From contig NC_089276.1 in NCBI RefSeq assembly GCF_963678975.1, positions 1,507,445 to 1,571,444 of the forward strand: DNA of 64,000 nucleotides. Direction: 5' to 3'. Made by a program: the position numbers and the translations under genes. The DNA is from Dysidea avara. Taxonomy: Eukaryota; Porifera; Demospongiae; Dictyoceratida; Dysideidae. The notes beneath the pieces are model-generated. The model saw only the letters and a list, made by a program, of their open reading frames with translations. It was not told the DNA's origin and made no database searches. Positions within the stretch are counted from its first letter, which is position 1. Each line of letters begins with the position of its first letter. Of this stretch, positions 11,455 through 24,163 are shown one piece after another.

Positions 11455-14400
11455 AATTCTCTAGTCTACATATTGGGTTAGTGTAGACCATCTCAACTCT
11501 TGTGATTGACTATAGCTTACTGTTGACCGCTCCTTTATACATGATCATCGTCAATAAACATCTTCATGTTGCACTATGTTTATGTAGCTGCTATGGTCTC
11601 CGGGAGATCTAGATCTATGTGTGTATACATGTATCTCATAAATCATTTGATCCATTACATGATTGGTGCAGATTAAATACATAACAATTGCAATTCTCCA
11701 CTAAGAAATCTTTTAGCTGCAAACCCCAGCTATATAGAAGCTCCAAGACTGTAAAATTTGTGTAGTGCTAGTAGCTACATATAGGAATATTTACATCTCA
11801 CATGTTTAGCAAGTGAATTAATGTTCTGAAATATACCTATGTTGAAGTGGTCAAACAAGATACCTTTCTGTCAATCACATGCACATGCATGGCATAGCTT
11901 TCTATTCAAAAATGATTATAATATGTGGTTGAAATTGTTGTTATTGTAAGCATGTAATAATACTAGTGCATTATAGCTTGAGAAGTTTACAGCCAGTAGC
12001 ATCTAGTACATGATCATCTGAGAATATATAGACTGTTTTTGCATGTTCATAGCAACAGTTGCATATATTATAACAAAAATGATTTCATATACAAGTAACT
12101 ACACAAATACACATAACAATCTAGCTAACTGCTTCATAGAGCTTTCATGCTGCATAATACAAGATAGAGGTAGCTAACAGCTAGCTAGTATAAATCTATA
12201 GCTGTACCACATAATTATGCCAGCTAGACAGCTCTCAGTAATGTTTTTGTTGGCATAACAGCAATTACTAACATATTAAAGCTAAAATTATCCACTAACT
12301 AAACTCTGACAATGATTGATTGGTAGTCTGCAGATAAATGAAACATAGACCTACAAAACCCTAGTGATAAAATTGATGCTATAATAGTTGCAGCATGAAG
12401 CAGCAGCAGCACAATTACATAATATAAACCAGAATAATAACAAGACGACGAATTTCTAACAAGTTTATGAAAGTGGCTTAACAACTACACTAAATGCACA
12501 TACACATGATCACAAGGCAAAACTAACCCCTACAGTGATACACCCCTCCCCCAATTGTGAGGGACATGTCTCTATTGGTAGCAATATTGCTGGCCTAAAC
12601 ACACCAGAGTTACCAACCTAACCTCCGCCCACTTCTTAGAACCTACACATGTCAATTTACTTTGCATGATTTTCCTAACATTTTCATGTGTTAGCTGATC
12701 TTTGTGCATGTGTTATATGTATAGTGATACATGTATAGTGTTATAGTGTTGCATTTGTGGAACAAGGAATGTAAAGCATAGCATCTCCAGGGAGACAAAT
12801 AATTATAGTACCATCATTTATACTCCTATGTTACAAATTATATTTTTCTTTTAGGTTTCTTGTGCAGAAGACACTGGCTTGGTTCTTGTACTGCTTCAAT
12901 AATATTACAGTCTTGACTCATCAGTTTGATGTTGTATACAGTGTTACAGACAATTAATGTGATATGTGGTATGTGGTATGGCCGTGTTACTTAACAATTG
13001 ATCATGAACAATTTGTATAGAAATTAAAGTGTGTGTAGAGTGAGTATGTTTTCCCCGTCCTTTACATTACAATGATTGAAGTCTGTTATCATGTTAAATT
13101 AACGTAGTTGTACATTCTGTCAAGATCCCTGATATGTGCTCCAGGTGAGCTACAATAATTTGAAACCTATACAGTTGTCACGGTGCAATGTTTAATGGTT
13201 TGACTAGTAAAGAGCATGTTGTTATGTGTAAACAACTCCTGTATGGACATTATCATTCAAGTTTAGATAATAGAGTTTTTAAAGTTGTTTGTGGTGAGCT
13301 TTTCCCCAGCTAATTATAAGTTCACTTCTTTGATGTCTTTGATCATGCTTGTACCAAGGGCATGCAGTTATTACATCTGTCTCACATGCAGGGTTTGATT
13401 CAACCTGTGTGCTGAACCTAGCATGGAGGTGTTCAGCTAACATGAAGGTTTGTATTACGTATATGATGTAGTGAATATTTGCATGCCAAATGAGTTTATA
13501 CATTCTCGATATTATAGCTATGACATACTAAACAGTTGTCAGTATAGAGATTGCAAAGATGTGTTGTTTGAGTATATCAATATCACAATACGGTGTATTT
13601 GTGATGAGATAGACTGATACATTATATACAATCATGAAAGTGAAGCAATAAATCAGTTCCACACACAAGAATAAACACGTAAACCGCGAACCACTAAAGA
13701 ATAGGACAGGTGTTCACACAACATCTCCAAACCTGCACACACACATGACTTATATGAGAGGAAACCTTGTGTCCTGGTTTGTTATTGGCTGTAGCGGCTC
13801 AGTGAAACATGTTTTATTAAATATAAGACATCTCTTTGTTCTTCACTTGATTACATTACTTAACCTAGTAACTCCTTGACAACATGTCAGCTGAAATTAG
13901 ACGCAGACAATGTACAAATATTCATGTGTGTGTCTCACTGCAACAACAGTACAGTTAGGCAGTGAAACATTCAAGGGATGATGATGTGTTAGAAGGAAAG
14001 AAACATTGGAGGGATACAATATTTGGATGGCAAAAATGTTGGAGGAGAATTTGGAACAGTAAAAAACCTTGAACTGGTAGCTAAACAATTGATTGTTAAT
14101 CAACTGTGAGGTATTTACTGTCTTCATAATAACTGACTGTGCAATAGATTGTCATTTTGCTAACTGTTCATGTGTTCAGAAATTACTCACCTAATAATTC
14201 TCATACATGTCCCCTTGTAGTTCCATAGCAACAGGTACATAAGATAAATTGCCACCAAGTTGTAATGTTCAATTTTGACTATTGTGGTTGCAACACTTTC
14301 AATTTAGCACCTCAGTTTACTAATTGGGTTAACTATTATCAAAACTACACTATGGTCACATTACCCTACAATGTAGTGAACACCTTGGTGATCCAAATTG

Positions 14401-14540
14401 ATTGTCACAAACTATCCTTTGTTACATAATGAGTATAGTAATGGTTACACAATCATGGAAAGTGTTGACACATGCTTAACTACAAACTAGTTAAGTTGTG
14501 AAGTATCAAATTACTACACATTGGGAAATTGTGGATGGTT
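11455..14540 (-). pseudogene. FARSA 3'-end remnant, unit B
   Basis: Decayed copies of three FARSA exons are visible: the last exon at about 11455-11555 (minus), exon 12 at about 12528-12648 (minus, with small indels and an altered splice acceptor), and exon 11 at about 13385-13454. The last lies on the plus strand because of a local inversion and contains an in-frame stop where the working gene encodes the FSYH tyrosine. Co-linearity with 26464-32130 ends near 14540. It cannot encode a synthetase C terminus. Confidence 0.8.
12830..13590. other. Local inversion within the unit B FARSA remnant
   Basis: Sequence between about 12830 and 13590 matches the other units only in reverse complement. 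For example 12975-13030 matches about 20340-20395, and GTTTCTTGTGCAG near 12856 is the reverse of a piece at about 4760 and 20866. Matching resumes in direct orientation at about 13605 (GATAGACTGATACATTATA). Breakpoints are approximate. Confidence 0.7.
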
Positions 14541-16978
14541 AAAAGGATTCTTCTAGCTATAGCTAGAGAAATAAATTTCTTCTATAGTGAATGGTTGGTG
14601 TTCTATTGAACAGCTCCAGAATATAATGTGTATATAACGATGGTTGGTACATATGCACTTCATTGCACACATTGCATGACATACAATATACACAAAATTA
14701 ATGTATATACACACATACAACAAATAATGATGGTATTGTGCCACGATGGATGCAGTGATGAAGATTGACATTCAGTATGTATATACTTCATTGTATCAAA
14801 ACATTTGATAATCTCAATATTTGCACACATTATTATTATTATTATAGTGACTTGATAAGTGAACTATCATGTTTCACTTTTGTATCTCAGCATCACTATA
14901 ATGATTAAGAATGATTAAACAACATCATTTGGGTTATAATTATAAGTCAATGTGACAAGAAGATGTAAAGTGCTCTGCCGCAGCTAATAATTAAGGAATG
15001 GAAGACTTATACGGACATGCTAGTTATTATTATCAGTGAGAGCAAATGATCCTAATCTACAAGCCAATAGCTATAATAATGTCATCATATCTGTACCGAT
15101 AATATATTGGAATGCAGTCACTCAATATCCTGGCTTGTCTCTTTGTCACAAGACAGTGCTAACGCTATAGTTACCCTGTCTGCTATTATGCCCCGTCATT
15201 TCACATGGAAGGGGTATATTTAGGGGGTTTCCTGGGGTTCCAAAACCCCATTCGAAATTTGAACTTGTCGGCTTGCAGCAAGAACACCAAAGTGAAACCA
15301 TTGTAGTTTGAATATACAGAAAGATGGGAATAGAGCAGAACTAGCTACATTGCATGTAATAGGAAACTTACTAGAAAGGTTTTAGGGAGAACAAGAGTAT
15401 GAATTTAACTATTCAAAAATGCCATTATAAAGATCGAGATACTCTACACTATAAATTCGGAAATAATATCATACAAAAAGCCACAGGAGTCATACTAAAT
15501 GGCCATTTGTATTACTCCTGTGGCAATTTTGCATGACATTCATATTTCAGAATTTACAGTGCAATAGAGCAGTCAAAAGTACTCTAATAAACAGAGAATT
15601 CTTAATGGATTACAGGTAAGAATAATGAAAATACAGTTTTGTAGTGCCAGATCCAAATAGCTGTAATTATTTCCAAAATTCTTCTGTTAATAAATCAATA
15701 TTAGCTACAAATCAAATTAAAACCATAATTGATAGAACCTAAAGGGAACTAAACAATCAAGCACATATTGAAGATTGCATAATAGTTTGTATTATCCATA
15801 GAACATGAACTAGTAAATTGTGAAACGTTTAAATGTTCAAAATCTGTCAGTGGCTGGTAGCTGTGCCCCAGACCTCTGCATTAAGCTCGCTACCAAATCT
15901 GGAAACTCCTTTGGAAAAATCCTGGATATGCCCCAGCATGGAGTGATCATGCTAACTAGAAACATGTTAGCTACCCAGTAACAATTGACCAGTCAGTTAA
16001 ACTTGTTTTCTTTACTACCCAGTACTGAACAACTAAATATAAGTCATTCATGTAAATATTTAATAAAATTAATGTTTTCTTCACAGGAGAGTAGCTAGTC
16101 AGCCATGTAGTGATTTCATTAAGGGGTGCTCTTGTAATCCAAGCCATCTTCTGTCCATGGTAAATTCCAATTTCGTATTTGACTTTGATAGTTACTGGAT
16201 CCCACTTTTTAGGGAATTTAAGTTGTAGCACTGTTTCAGCACATGTGTAGGTTATTGTCACATCATTGCATGTGTAGTATACTAACTATTGATGAGGGAC
16301 CTTAATTGTCATTGACGATGTGCTGTCACTGGTTAGGGTTTACTTATCTCATAATGTGAACAATAACAAACTAACTTTGTTAAAGATTTAAAGATTGTAA
16401 CTAGCTTAAAAGAGCATGTCATGCAGTGCTACGATGGTCTGGTGTAGTTCTATAGTGAAACCTATAGGTAATAAACCTCTGGAGTCCATAGCTAGACTCA
16501 ATCAACTTTACAATGGACCTTGGAAGTGTAGCTATGTATACTATTTTAAATAAAGTTGTACAAAATTGCAGTCTTATTATGTCAAAATGTGTAAAATATG
16601 AAAATGAGATGAAGTCAGTGCTAAAATTGTTATTTAGCTTTACAAACCATTTGAGTTAGGAGTTATCATCAATAAGATAGTTGTAGTACTCTGAACTAGC
16701 ACAACAATTTTTACAACTTGTTGAACTAAACTAAAAGTGAACATTCAACTACCTACTTGACGTACATGTAGCTTTTATTGTCCATGTGTATAACATATCA
16801 ATAAACAATTAATGGGTCACTCACGTAGATGCAAGGGGAAACCAAGTGCAGCTCTTTATGACTAAAGGGATCATATAGTAGGGATATAGGATGGTTGACT
16901 GTTTTGTGTTATAAAAGCAGTGTGATTATTTTCTGGACAGTACACACATGTTCGAAAGCCAATCAAGTGTATATATAC
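14541..16978. other. Unit-unrelated spacer between B and A'
   Basis: Not present in the other units. It contains a foldback element (15447-15562) and GC-richer transposon-tip-like pieces at about 15190-15250. A minus-strand ORF of 96 codons (15971-16261) has ordinary-looking residues but no family recognised and no clear splice context. Otherwise nothing. Confidence 0.5.
15447..15562. mobile_element. Palindromic foldback element
   Basis: Near-perfect hairpin centred on TGGCCA (about 15499-15504), with inner arms GCCACAGGAGT/ACTCCTGTGGC and outer arms CACTATAAATTC/GAATTTACAGTG. It appears inserted into a copy of the dispersed motif found intact at 57957-57983: the two motif halves flank it at 15432-15446 and about 15563-15573. 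Tips starting CACTA/CACTG recall CACTA-type transposons, but the class is not proven. Confidence 0.65.
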
Positions 16979-17063
16979 ATGTGTGTGTGTGTGTGTGTGT
17001 GTGCGTGTGTGTGTGTGTGTGTGTGCGTGTGTATCTGTCTGTCTGTAGTGTGTGTGTGCGTGT

Positions 17064-17103
<40 letters not shown>

Positions 17104-17150
17104 TGTGTGTGTGTAGTGTGTGTGTGTGTGTGTGCATGTGTGTGTGTGTG

Positions 17151-17186
<36 letters not shown>

Positions 17187-17362
17187 GTCTGCGTGTGTCT
17201 GCGCGTGTGTGTGTGTACGTGTGTGTGTGTGTGTACATGTGTGTGCATGTGTGTGCGTGTGTGTGCGTGCGTGTGTGTGTGTGTGCGTGTGTGTGTGTGT
17301 GTGCGTGTGTGTGTGTGCGTGCGTGTGTGTGTGTGTAGTGTGCGTGTGCATGTGCATGTGTG
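16979..17362. repeat. Long GT microsatellite
   Basis: About 380 bp of (TG)n with interruptions such as TAGTG, GCGTG and TCTGCG. Long Cys/Val or His/Thr ORFs in several frames here are artefacts of the repeat. Alternating purine-pyrimidine DNA of this length may adopt Z-form. Confidence 0.97.
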
Positions 17363-18364
17363 AAATTGGATATGTCTCATATGCATGCATGCATGGTCAT
17401 TATAACAATTATGATAGTTATACCAAAAAAATTTTTACCTTATAAACTCTCATTAGGGGTGATGCTAGAGGAGGTATGTGTTATGCATTGTACGATAACT
17501 ACAGCTCAATAAAACACACATCTAGCAAGGACGGCCCCAGAAATTTTGGTGGCTGGTTTCCAAACTTTTACTATGCACAAATTTAAATCTAGGGGAGTGT
17601 GGGGGCAAGGTTTTCCAGAAAATTGTGCAATTTGAAATGGAATCTGAAAGACGTAGGCAGGATTTTTTGACTTAAGGGAGATCAGTTCCAACAGCAGTAT
17701 TGAGTTACCAGCCGCTGAGAGACTTTCAATATTTTAATGAATCAAAACTCCATATTTTATGCAAAAAATTGTACATTAATTATAATGCATAGCTATATAA
17801 GTGCCCCTGGGATGAAGCTTAAACAGACAGCATAACACATAGAGACACATATGGACATCTGTAAGTGATGGTTATCTCACTGGTATAGGGACCATGAACC
17901 CACTGATACAATTGGAATGACTTACAATTAAAACATTATAACTACAAAATACAGTAGCTAACTAGCTACTTACAGTTCTTAAGATAAACACAAAATGTGG
18001 CTGTGGTTGACTGTTCTATTAGAGTATTTCGATCTAAACTTTTGTACTATTGCAAATCACTGTAAAATATAATTTTGATTACCTGAATACACTTGACCAG
18101 TTTCTGGAAACCTCAGGAACCCCGCCCCTGTCTAGCTGTTCTCTCAAGGTATAAGGATGATGTGTGCATGACTCTATACAATACTCTATTGCTTTCTCAT
18201 AGTAATGTATTGCATTACAGAGTTGATCACAGCTTGTAAGGAAATACAACTTGTAACTTAAACATGAAATATATATGATATGAAATTAAAACTGATTAGT
18301 GATCATCTTGTAGGTTTCACAAGATATATGTCAGACAGTAGAGTATTATATAATCTGGAGTTGT
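17363..18364. other. Repeat-like spacer before unit A'
   Basis: No gene seen. 17520-17600 and 18090-18130 contain GC-rich stretches (GGCCCCAGAAATT and AACCCCGCCCCTG) that look like transposon ends. A copy of the dispersed CTGTTCTATTAGAGTA motif is at 18008-18034. Confidence 0.4.
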
Positions 18365-19112
18365 CATGAACTGTTTCACCCACTGCACAACATGCCACAT
18401 AACTGAGTTAGCCAGCTCCTACTATTATCAGGTGGCACATCATAATGGACTATGAATACTTGCAGTAAACATTTTATAAATGGTGGAACATGTCATCACA
18501 TTCTACATCCGTGGAAACCTTAAACAAATGGTCACGTCCGAGTCGGACTTGCCGCCTACACTGATTCACAACACTCATAACAAGAAACTCATGAAATGAC
18601 TCTGAAGAGGAAAAAGGAAATAGCCAGGACTGTTGTAGCAACCATCAAAGCCAACCACAAAAGACCACATTTTTGCCATCGCTGCAAGTTTGTATGTATA
18701 GCTATAGGTAGCATATAATACAATAACTACACTAATAGATCATTTGAACATATGATACACTTTCATATATGTACTGTTTTCTCAAGTAACCTAGTCCACA
18801 ATAACAGTGTTATTAACTATCTAGAGTAACCAGTAGCTATGCAGGTATATAATAATGTGTATGAGCAATTGATTTGCACACAATGCTGAGGTTTCTTACA
18901 CAAAGATAAAGGCACCATATTATAACTTATTGCTGACATGATTTCCTGTGGGAGTCAGATTTTGAGTCCCTGAGACTCTACCAAACAACAACGTATTGGT
19001 GATCTGTTGTTACCCACCTCTATACCTCCATCAACTATCATTTGTGTCTGGCTACTAGCAGCAGCTGGACCAATAAAAGTGGTTGTGGTTGGACTTGTAC
19101 TAGCGAGTGGAT
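18365..19112 (+). pseudogene. TIKI remnant, unit A'
   Basis: Second copy of the decayed TIKI of unit A. Exon 3 pieces lie at about 18493-18590 and 18600-18685, exon 4 at about 18790-18832 (most of its 3' half lost), and exon 5 at about 18945-19035. Part of exon 6 (about 19037-19112) matches only in reverse complement, so it was inverted and truncated. Exons 1-2 are absent. It lacks the MITE present in unit A. Confidence 0.8.
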
Positions 19113-21545
19113 TACTTCAAGCTCTGCAGCACTAGTACTATTTTATGACTGTGCATTCAAACAAGGTAGCTAATGACATCATCCACTAAACCACAATGGA
19201 CTGATTTGTGTGACAAAAGAATTCAACTGCAACTACAGCCAGTCAGTGTGTGACAGTATGATGTAGTTAACTTTCTATCCAAAATGATTACGTAACTGAA
19301 AATTGTTGTGTGCATGTAGTGCATTTAAAGCAAGCGGCTGTGAATATCAGGTGATTCTTTTAGAAGCCAATGACTGTGTAGAATGCTATGATGCAAACAG
19401 AAATAGTTACTCCAATTGTGGGTCTGTATGGTGTTTCACCATATCACGCATAATAAATTTGTGACTGACCAGCTCATGAATGTTATCCACTTCATATAAT
19501 GACGATTGTAGGTCTGACATATTATTAAGCGTCTTGATTAATGCATGTTGCACTTTATATATCTAATGTTGAATGTAATTTTAGCTTGAGAAATTGACAG
19601 CAAGAGTACGTACTTTAGCTCCTTGTAATAATATTAGATTGGTCACCTTAGATGACTTCATGCATGCAGTTAGCTACTTACACGCAAAACACACAACAAG
19701 CATAACTTCATAGAGCTTTCATTATATGGCAAATCCTGCAGTACCACACGTACCAAACCAGTAAGCTGGCTCTAATAAAAGTATTAATTTGTTGGCACAA
19801 CAGCAATCACCAGCATATCAAAGAATCATTTTGAACTCTATCAATGACTGATTGTGGTAGTTTAAAGCACATGCAGACCCACTCATGCAGAAGAGACCGT
19901 ACTGGTACTAAATTGGTGTGATAAAAGTATATAGCAACATGGTTACATGTAATTAGATTGTTTGAATTAGCTACAAATTAGCGTGATGGGGCAACTACAT
20001 AATTATTTCTTATAACCTAGCAATAATATGGCTAGTAAGCAACATCTTAAAGACAACAAAGATGGCAGAAAAGCACTTACTGTAAAAGAAAAGTTTACTG
20101 TAAACAACCATGATATTCATACTTGAATAAGAATTGGCACAGTTCTCATACAGAAGTTGTTCATTCATATGTAATAACATGCTGCTAGACTCCATCACAA
20201 CAACAGTATAGGGCTCAATTTTCCATTGCTATATGTACACAGGAATCTTGACAGAATGTACAAACCACATTAGTAGCTACTGATAGTATGAATTGTCTAG
20301 ATAACAGAGCTCAATGTAAAGGATGTGGAAAACATGTACACTTTAATTTTATATACAAATTGTTCATGACTGTTAAGTAACACGGCCATACTCCATAACA
20401 CAGTAATTGTCTGTAACACTATATAGACAAAATCCAACTGATCAAGACTGGAATTATGGAAGCATTACTAGTCAGTGGTGGACCCTTTCTGAAAATAGTA
20501 CGTGTCCCTACTTTATTTATGATTCATGTGGGTGATAAAATCACCAAGTATAGTGTATTATTATATTAGGACTTTTTCTACTGGCCAAACTTCATATTTT
20601 TGCCTTTGAAATCACCATTACAGCATTCAACAGCATGTAGTTACCTCATTTTTTTTGTCTTCATAGATAATATACCTACTGACGCATTATCTATACTTAA
20701 AGCTAGGCTGAAGTTGCAATTCCAGAGTGGAACTCCTCCTTTCAAAAGTCTGGATCCGCCCCTGACAGTTATTGAAAACTTCCTCAATCTGAAAATTCCT
20801 AGATCCACCACTGCTAGTATGTAGGGAATAATCTATGGTATGAGCTATGTAGTGTCTCCTGCACAAGAAACCTAAGACTAAAATATTGCTGTATTTGTAA
20901 CATAGACTGATACACTATATACAATCATATAATGAAACAATAAATCAGCCCCATACACAAGAATAAAGTACATAAATTGTGAAACAAAAGAATAGGACAG
21001 GTGTCCACACAGCATCTCTATACATGGCAAATGTGCATGAGTGACTTATGTGAGAGGAAACCTTGTGTCCTGATTTGTTATTGGTGTAATGGCTCGGTGA
21101 TATGTGTCCTATGAAATGTCAAACATGTTTTATTTTTCTTTATTCTTCACTTGATGACATTAGTAACTCCTTGACAACATGTCAGCTGAAATTAGATGCA
21201 GACAATATACAATTCATGTGTGGATCTGCAGCTGTACAGTAGATAAGCAATGATGGTATATTAGAAGGATTGGAGGAATATAATATTTGGAGGGCAAAAA
21301 TATTGCAGGCCATGAGGTAAACTGGAGGAGTATTGAACTGGTAGCTAAACAATTGCCTGTTAAATCAACTGTGACGTATTTACTGACTTCATATAGCTGA
21401 CTGTGCAATAAGGGTTGTGCATGTACATGAGTGTTCAGAAATTATTCACCTACATATTATCAAAACTATACACTACGGTCACATTACCTTATAATGTAGT
21501 GAACTCCTTATTGTCACAAACTATCCTAATTATATAATGATTATA
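19113..21545 (-). pseudogene. FARSA 3'-end remnant, unit A'
   Basis: About 19463-19530 matches the last FARSA exon (27570-27637) on the minus strand, with deletions. The exon 12 region is missing, since the sequence jumps from the piece equivalent to about 3650 to that equivalent to about 4190. The remainder is co-linear with unit A spacer. No coding capacity. Confidence 0.7.
20473..20813. mobile_element. Non-autonomous DNA transposon, CAGTGGTGGA ends
   Basis: Ten-base terminal inverted repeats (CAGTGGTGGA) flanked by a 5-bp direct repeat CTAGT at 20468-20472 and 20814-20818. It carries an internal GGATCCGCCCCTG stretch matching the tip of the element at 58976-61231. A truncated copy is at 4630-4707. 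No ORF of note. Confidence 0.75.
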
Positions 21546-24087
21546 GCATTTCACTAGCCATAGCACTGTATAATCTTCATTCTGAGATTCTGAAGTCCAG
21601 AATTATTCTTTCACACCAAATGTGACCCCTAGCTATATTTCAAAATATTTTCATGAATGACAATCAATACCATGCAATGTATCTTAAACATGAAACCATG
21701 ATTTAAACCTAATAATGACTCAGAGCATGTTAGTGTTGAAACAACACTACAACTTTGCAATGGATATGTGAAATATAAATCCAAGGCTGCAGCACATGTT
21801 ACTGTCAGACCTTCAGTGCTGGCCACTCTAAAGCTTTAAAAATAACATCAACAGTACACTCTTGGCCATATAGCTATATACATATGATTTTCTGAATTTC
21901 TCCAATAAGACAAACTGAATCTAGTGGGTCCAATAAGACAAACTGAATCTAGTGGGTCTGTTAGCTATTGACAGAATCCATCAAGAACAGTTTCCATGCA
22001 ATGTTATGTACACAAGCAGGGATGGTTAAGAATCCCTCTCTGATGAGGTACATGCATGCATGTATGCATGGGTTCACAAAATGAGACACAATGTTACGAC
22101 TTAACTTGGTTCCCACACATGTACCAGCACACCTTCAGGATGTTGTGTAATATCATTGAAAATCATGTGATGTTGTCATTTCACATTATAAATCATAGTA
22201 CACAAGCAGACTACACCAACTATATACAGGCTGTATATACATGGCAGGGGATTTCATCATACATTCATACACATCTTCTTATCAATCTTATGAATATATG
22301 CATACTCTTAAGTAACATCATGCAGTGGTTAATTATGGGTTATTGTGGAACTTTACGTTCCACGGCTTCTCTCCTTGAGAGAGTCCACTTGCAGGCTACT
22401 ATAGCTAGCTCAGAGAATTTGTCTACAGAAGACTCAAATGCTTGAGTGGTGCACAGATCACAGGGTGGCAATGCTGCTGCTTTTCACATGGCTGCCAGTG
22501 GAGTATATAATGCTTGGACATTTCTGATGTAATCAATTGCATCATACATAAAATTTGTCGTCACAAAACATGAATGTACACATACCAATTAAAATTTTAT
22601 GCTAAAATGTTTAACTGTATGTTTGAGGAGGTCATGGTGGTGGTAGGGGTGGTGCCAGATGAGGAGACTGTGTACATTTAAAATAAAATGGGAGCGAAAT
22701 TCTACTCAGTATTTTTGTATAGATATTGTTATTACTGTAATTATGGGTATACAGGCTGCACCTTTACCCTGTACCTCATAATCACAATCACTACATTGTG
22801 TAGTGCCTAAACCTCCTAAATTACTCCTGACCACTAAATTTTTCTCTGTGTGTGTTGTGTGTGTGTGTGTGCACGCGTGCACGCACGCTCGTCTGTGTGT
22901 ATGCGTGTGTGTGCACATGTGGATAAAGATGTCTCAATGCAACAACAACACACAAGTGACTGGATTTGTAAAAAAGTATACACCTTTTAAACATACAAAA
23001 TTTGACCCATTTTTCAAATCTTAAAGCTTCATAACTTTTATATACCAATGCATATAATTGCCTGAAATTTTCCATGAGTGCAGCTAAACTATCTGGCTGC
23101 ATTTTAAAACTAGCAAGTTATTCTATATTCTTATTCTTATCCTCTTTACCAGTTAGGCACTGGAGGGCGTACACAGAAGGCAGAGCCTGTATGAGTTAAT
23201 CAGTGTAAGGAGTCAAGTGTTGAATCATTTTGTTTGCTGTCATGTAAAATGTGTAGAAAACATTTTGCAAATCTGGTCACATAGATTGTTACGTCAGGGT
23301 GGCTGCAGAAGCCAGGGCCAACTGTAGCATTACACATAGAAGGGAAAACATACCTTAGCATGAAGTATGCAAATCTGTAGTTCGGTATGCATGGAACCAA
23401 ATAATTTAGAAGTTGAATTTGAGATTTCAGCAGCTTAATAAACCAATATGTTATATACTTTACTCTTGTATTATGGTGACTGCTTTATTAGGGCAATAAC
23501 TTGATGATTTGCTTGACCCCTGTTTCCCCAAAGCCTCAGAAACCCCCCCTGGGGCTGCCCCTGATCACCATCATACTGACTATTTGAAGGATATATAACT
23601 ACACTTCATTTATGCTGTTGAAACCTGAGAACCTTTATATTACCCTACCGCAACAACTACTAGGTGTGTCTATATAAATCTAGCTGGGCTTTAGCTATAG
23701 CTAGGAGTTCCGTTTTCGAGGAACTCAACTTGAAAATAATTTAGAATTCGTTATAAATCCGGTTTAGCTACGCACAAAGATAGGCATATGGGTGTAGTCG
23801 CCAATAGGAGAGACTGAAGGAACGATAGCTAATTGTAGCGGTTTAGAAAGCAGCATTTATATCTAGCTAGCCAGCGCTATACTGCGGAAGCGTTCTTCCC
23901 AACAGAACTGACCCGTCTGATTGTCAATTTGGTACACTCCTTCGTGCATCAAAATACCGTCAACAGAACGATCATTAACAGATTGTTAATAAACCATTAG
24001 CTGCGCATGAACTGCACGCGCAATTACCCGCGTAAATATTTGCATGGTAGCTATACAAGTGTTGCAGTTTCCCGGATTCCCACTGGA
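21546..24087. other. 5' flank of TIKI-2, duplicate of 5571-7697
   Basis: Co-linear with the TIKI-1 flank apart from indels. The main extra piece is about 22647-22815 (roughly 170 bp starting GGGGTGGTGCCAG), absent from the other copy. Another insertion is at about 22920-23020. A 30-bp tandem duplication (CCAATAAGACAAACTGAATC twice) lies at 21901-21959. No gene seen. Confidence 0.6.
22850..22920. repeat. GT microsatellite
   Basis: Short interrupted TG/GCACGC array, counterpart of 6578-6690. Confidence 0.85.
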
Positions 24088-24093
24088 TATAAA
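24088..24093 (+). promoter_or_regulatory. TATA-like box of TIKI-2
   Basis: TATAAA 71 bp before the start codon, same spacing and context as at 7698-7703. Confidence 0.5.
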
Positions 24094-24163
24094 GACTTAC
24101 TGTCTAAACTGAATCGCTATAGCCAGCTACGAACCCCAAGCAGCAGCAGAACTCATTACTGAA

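Noticed and set aside
16871-17445. ORFs of 90-170 codons rich in His/Thr or Cys/Val
   Set aside because: They are read-throughs of the GT microsatellite in several frames.
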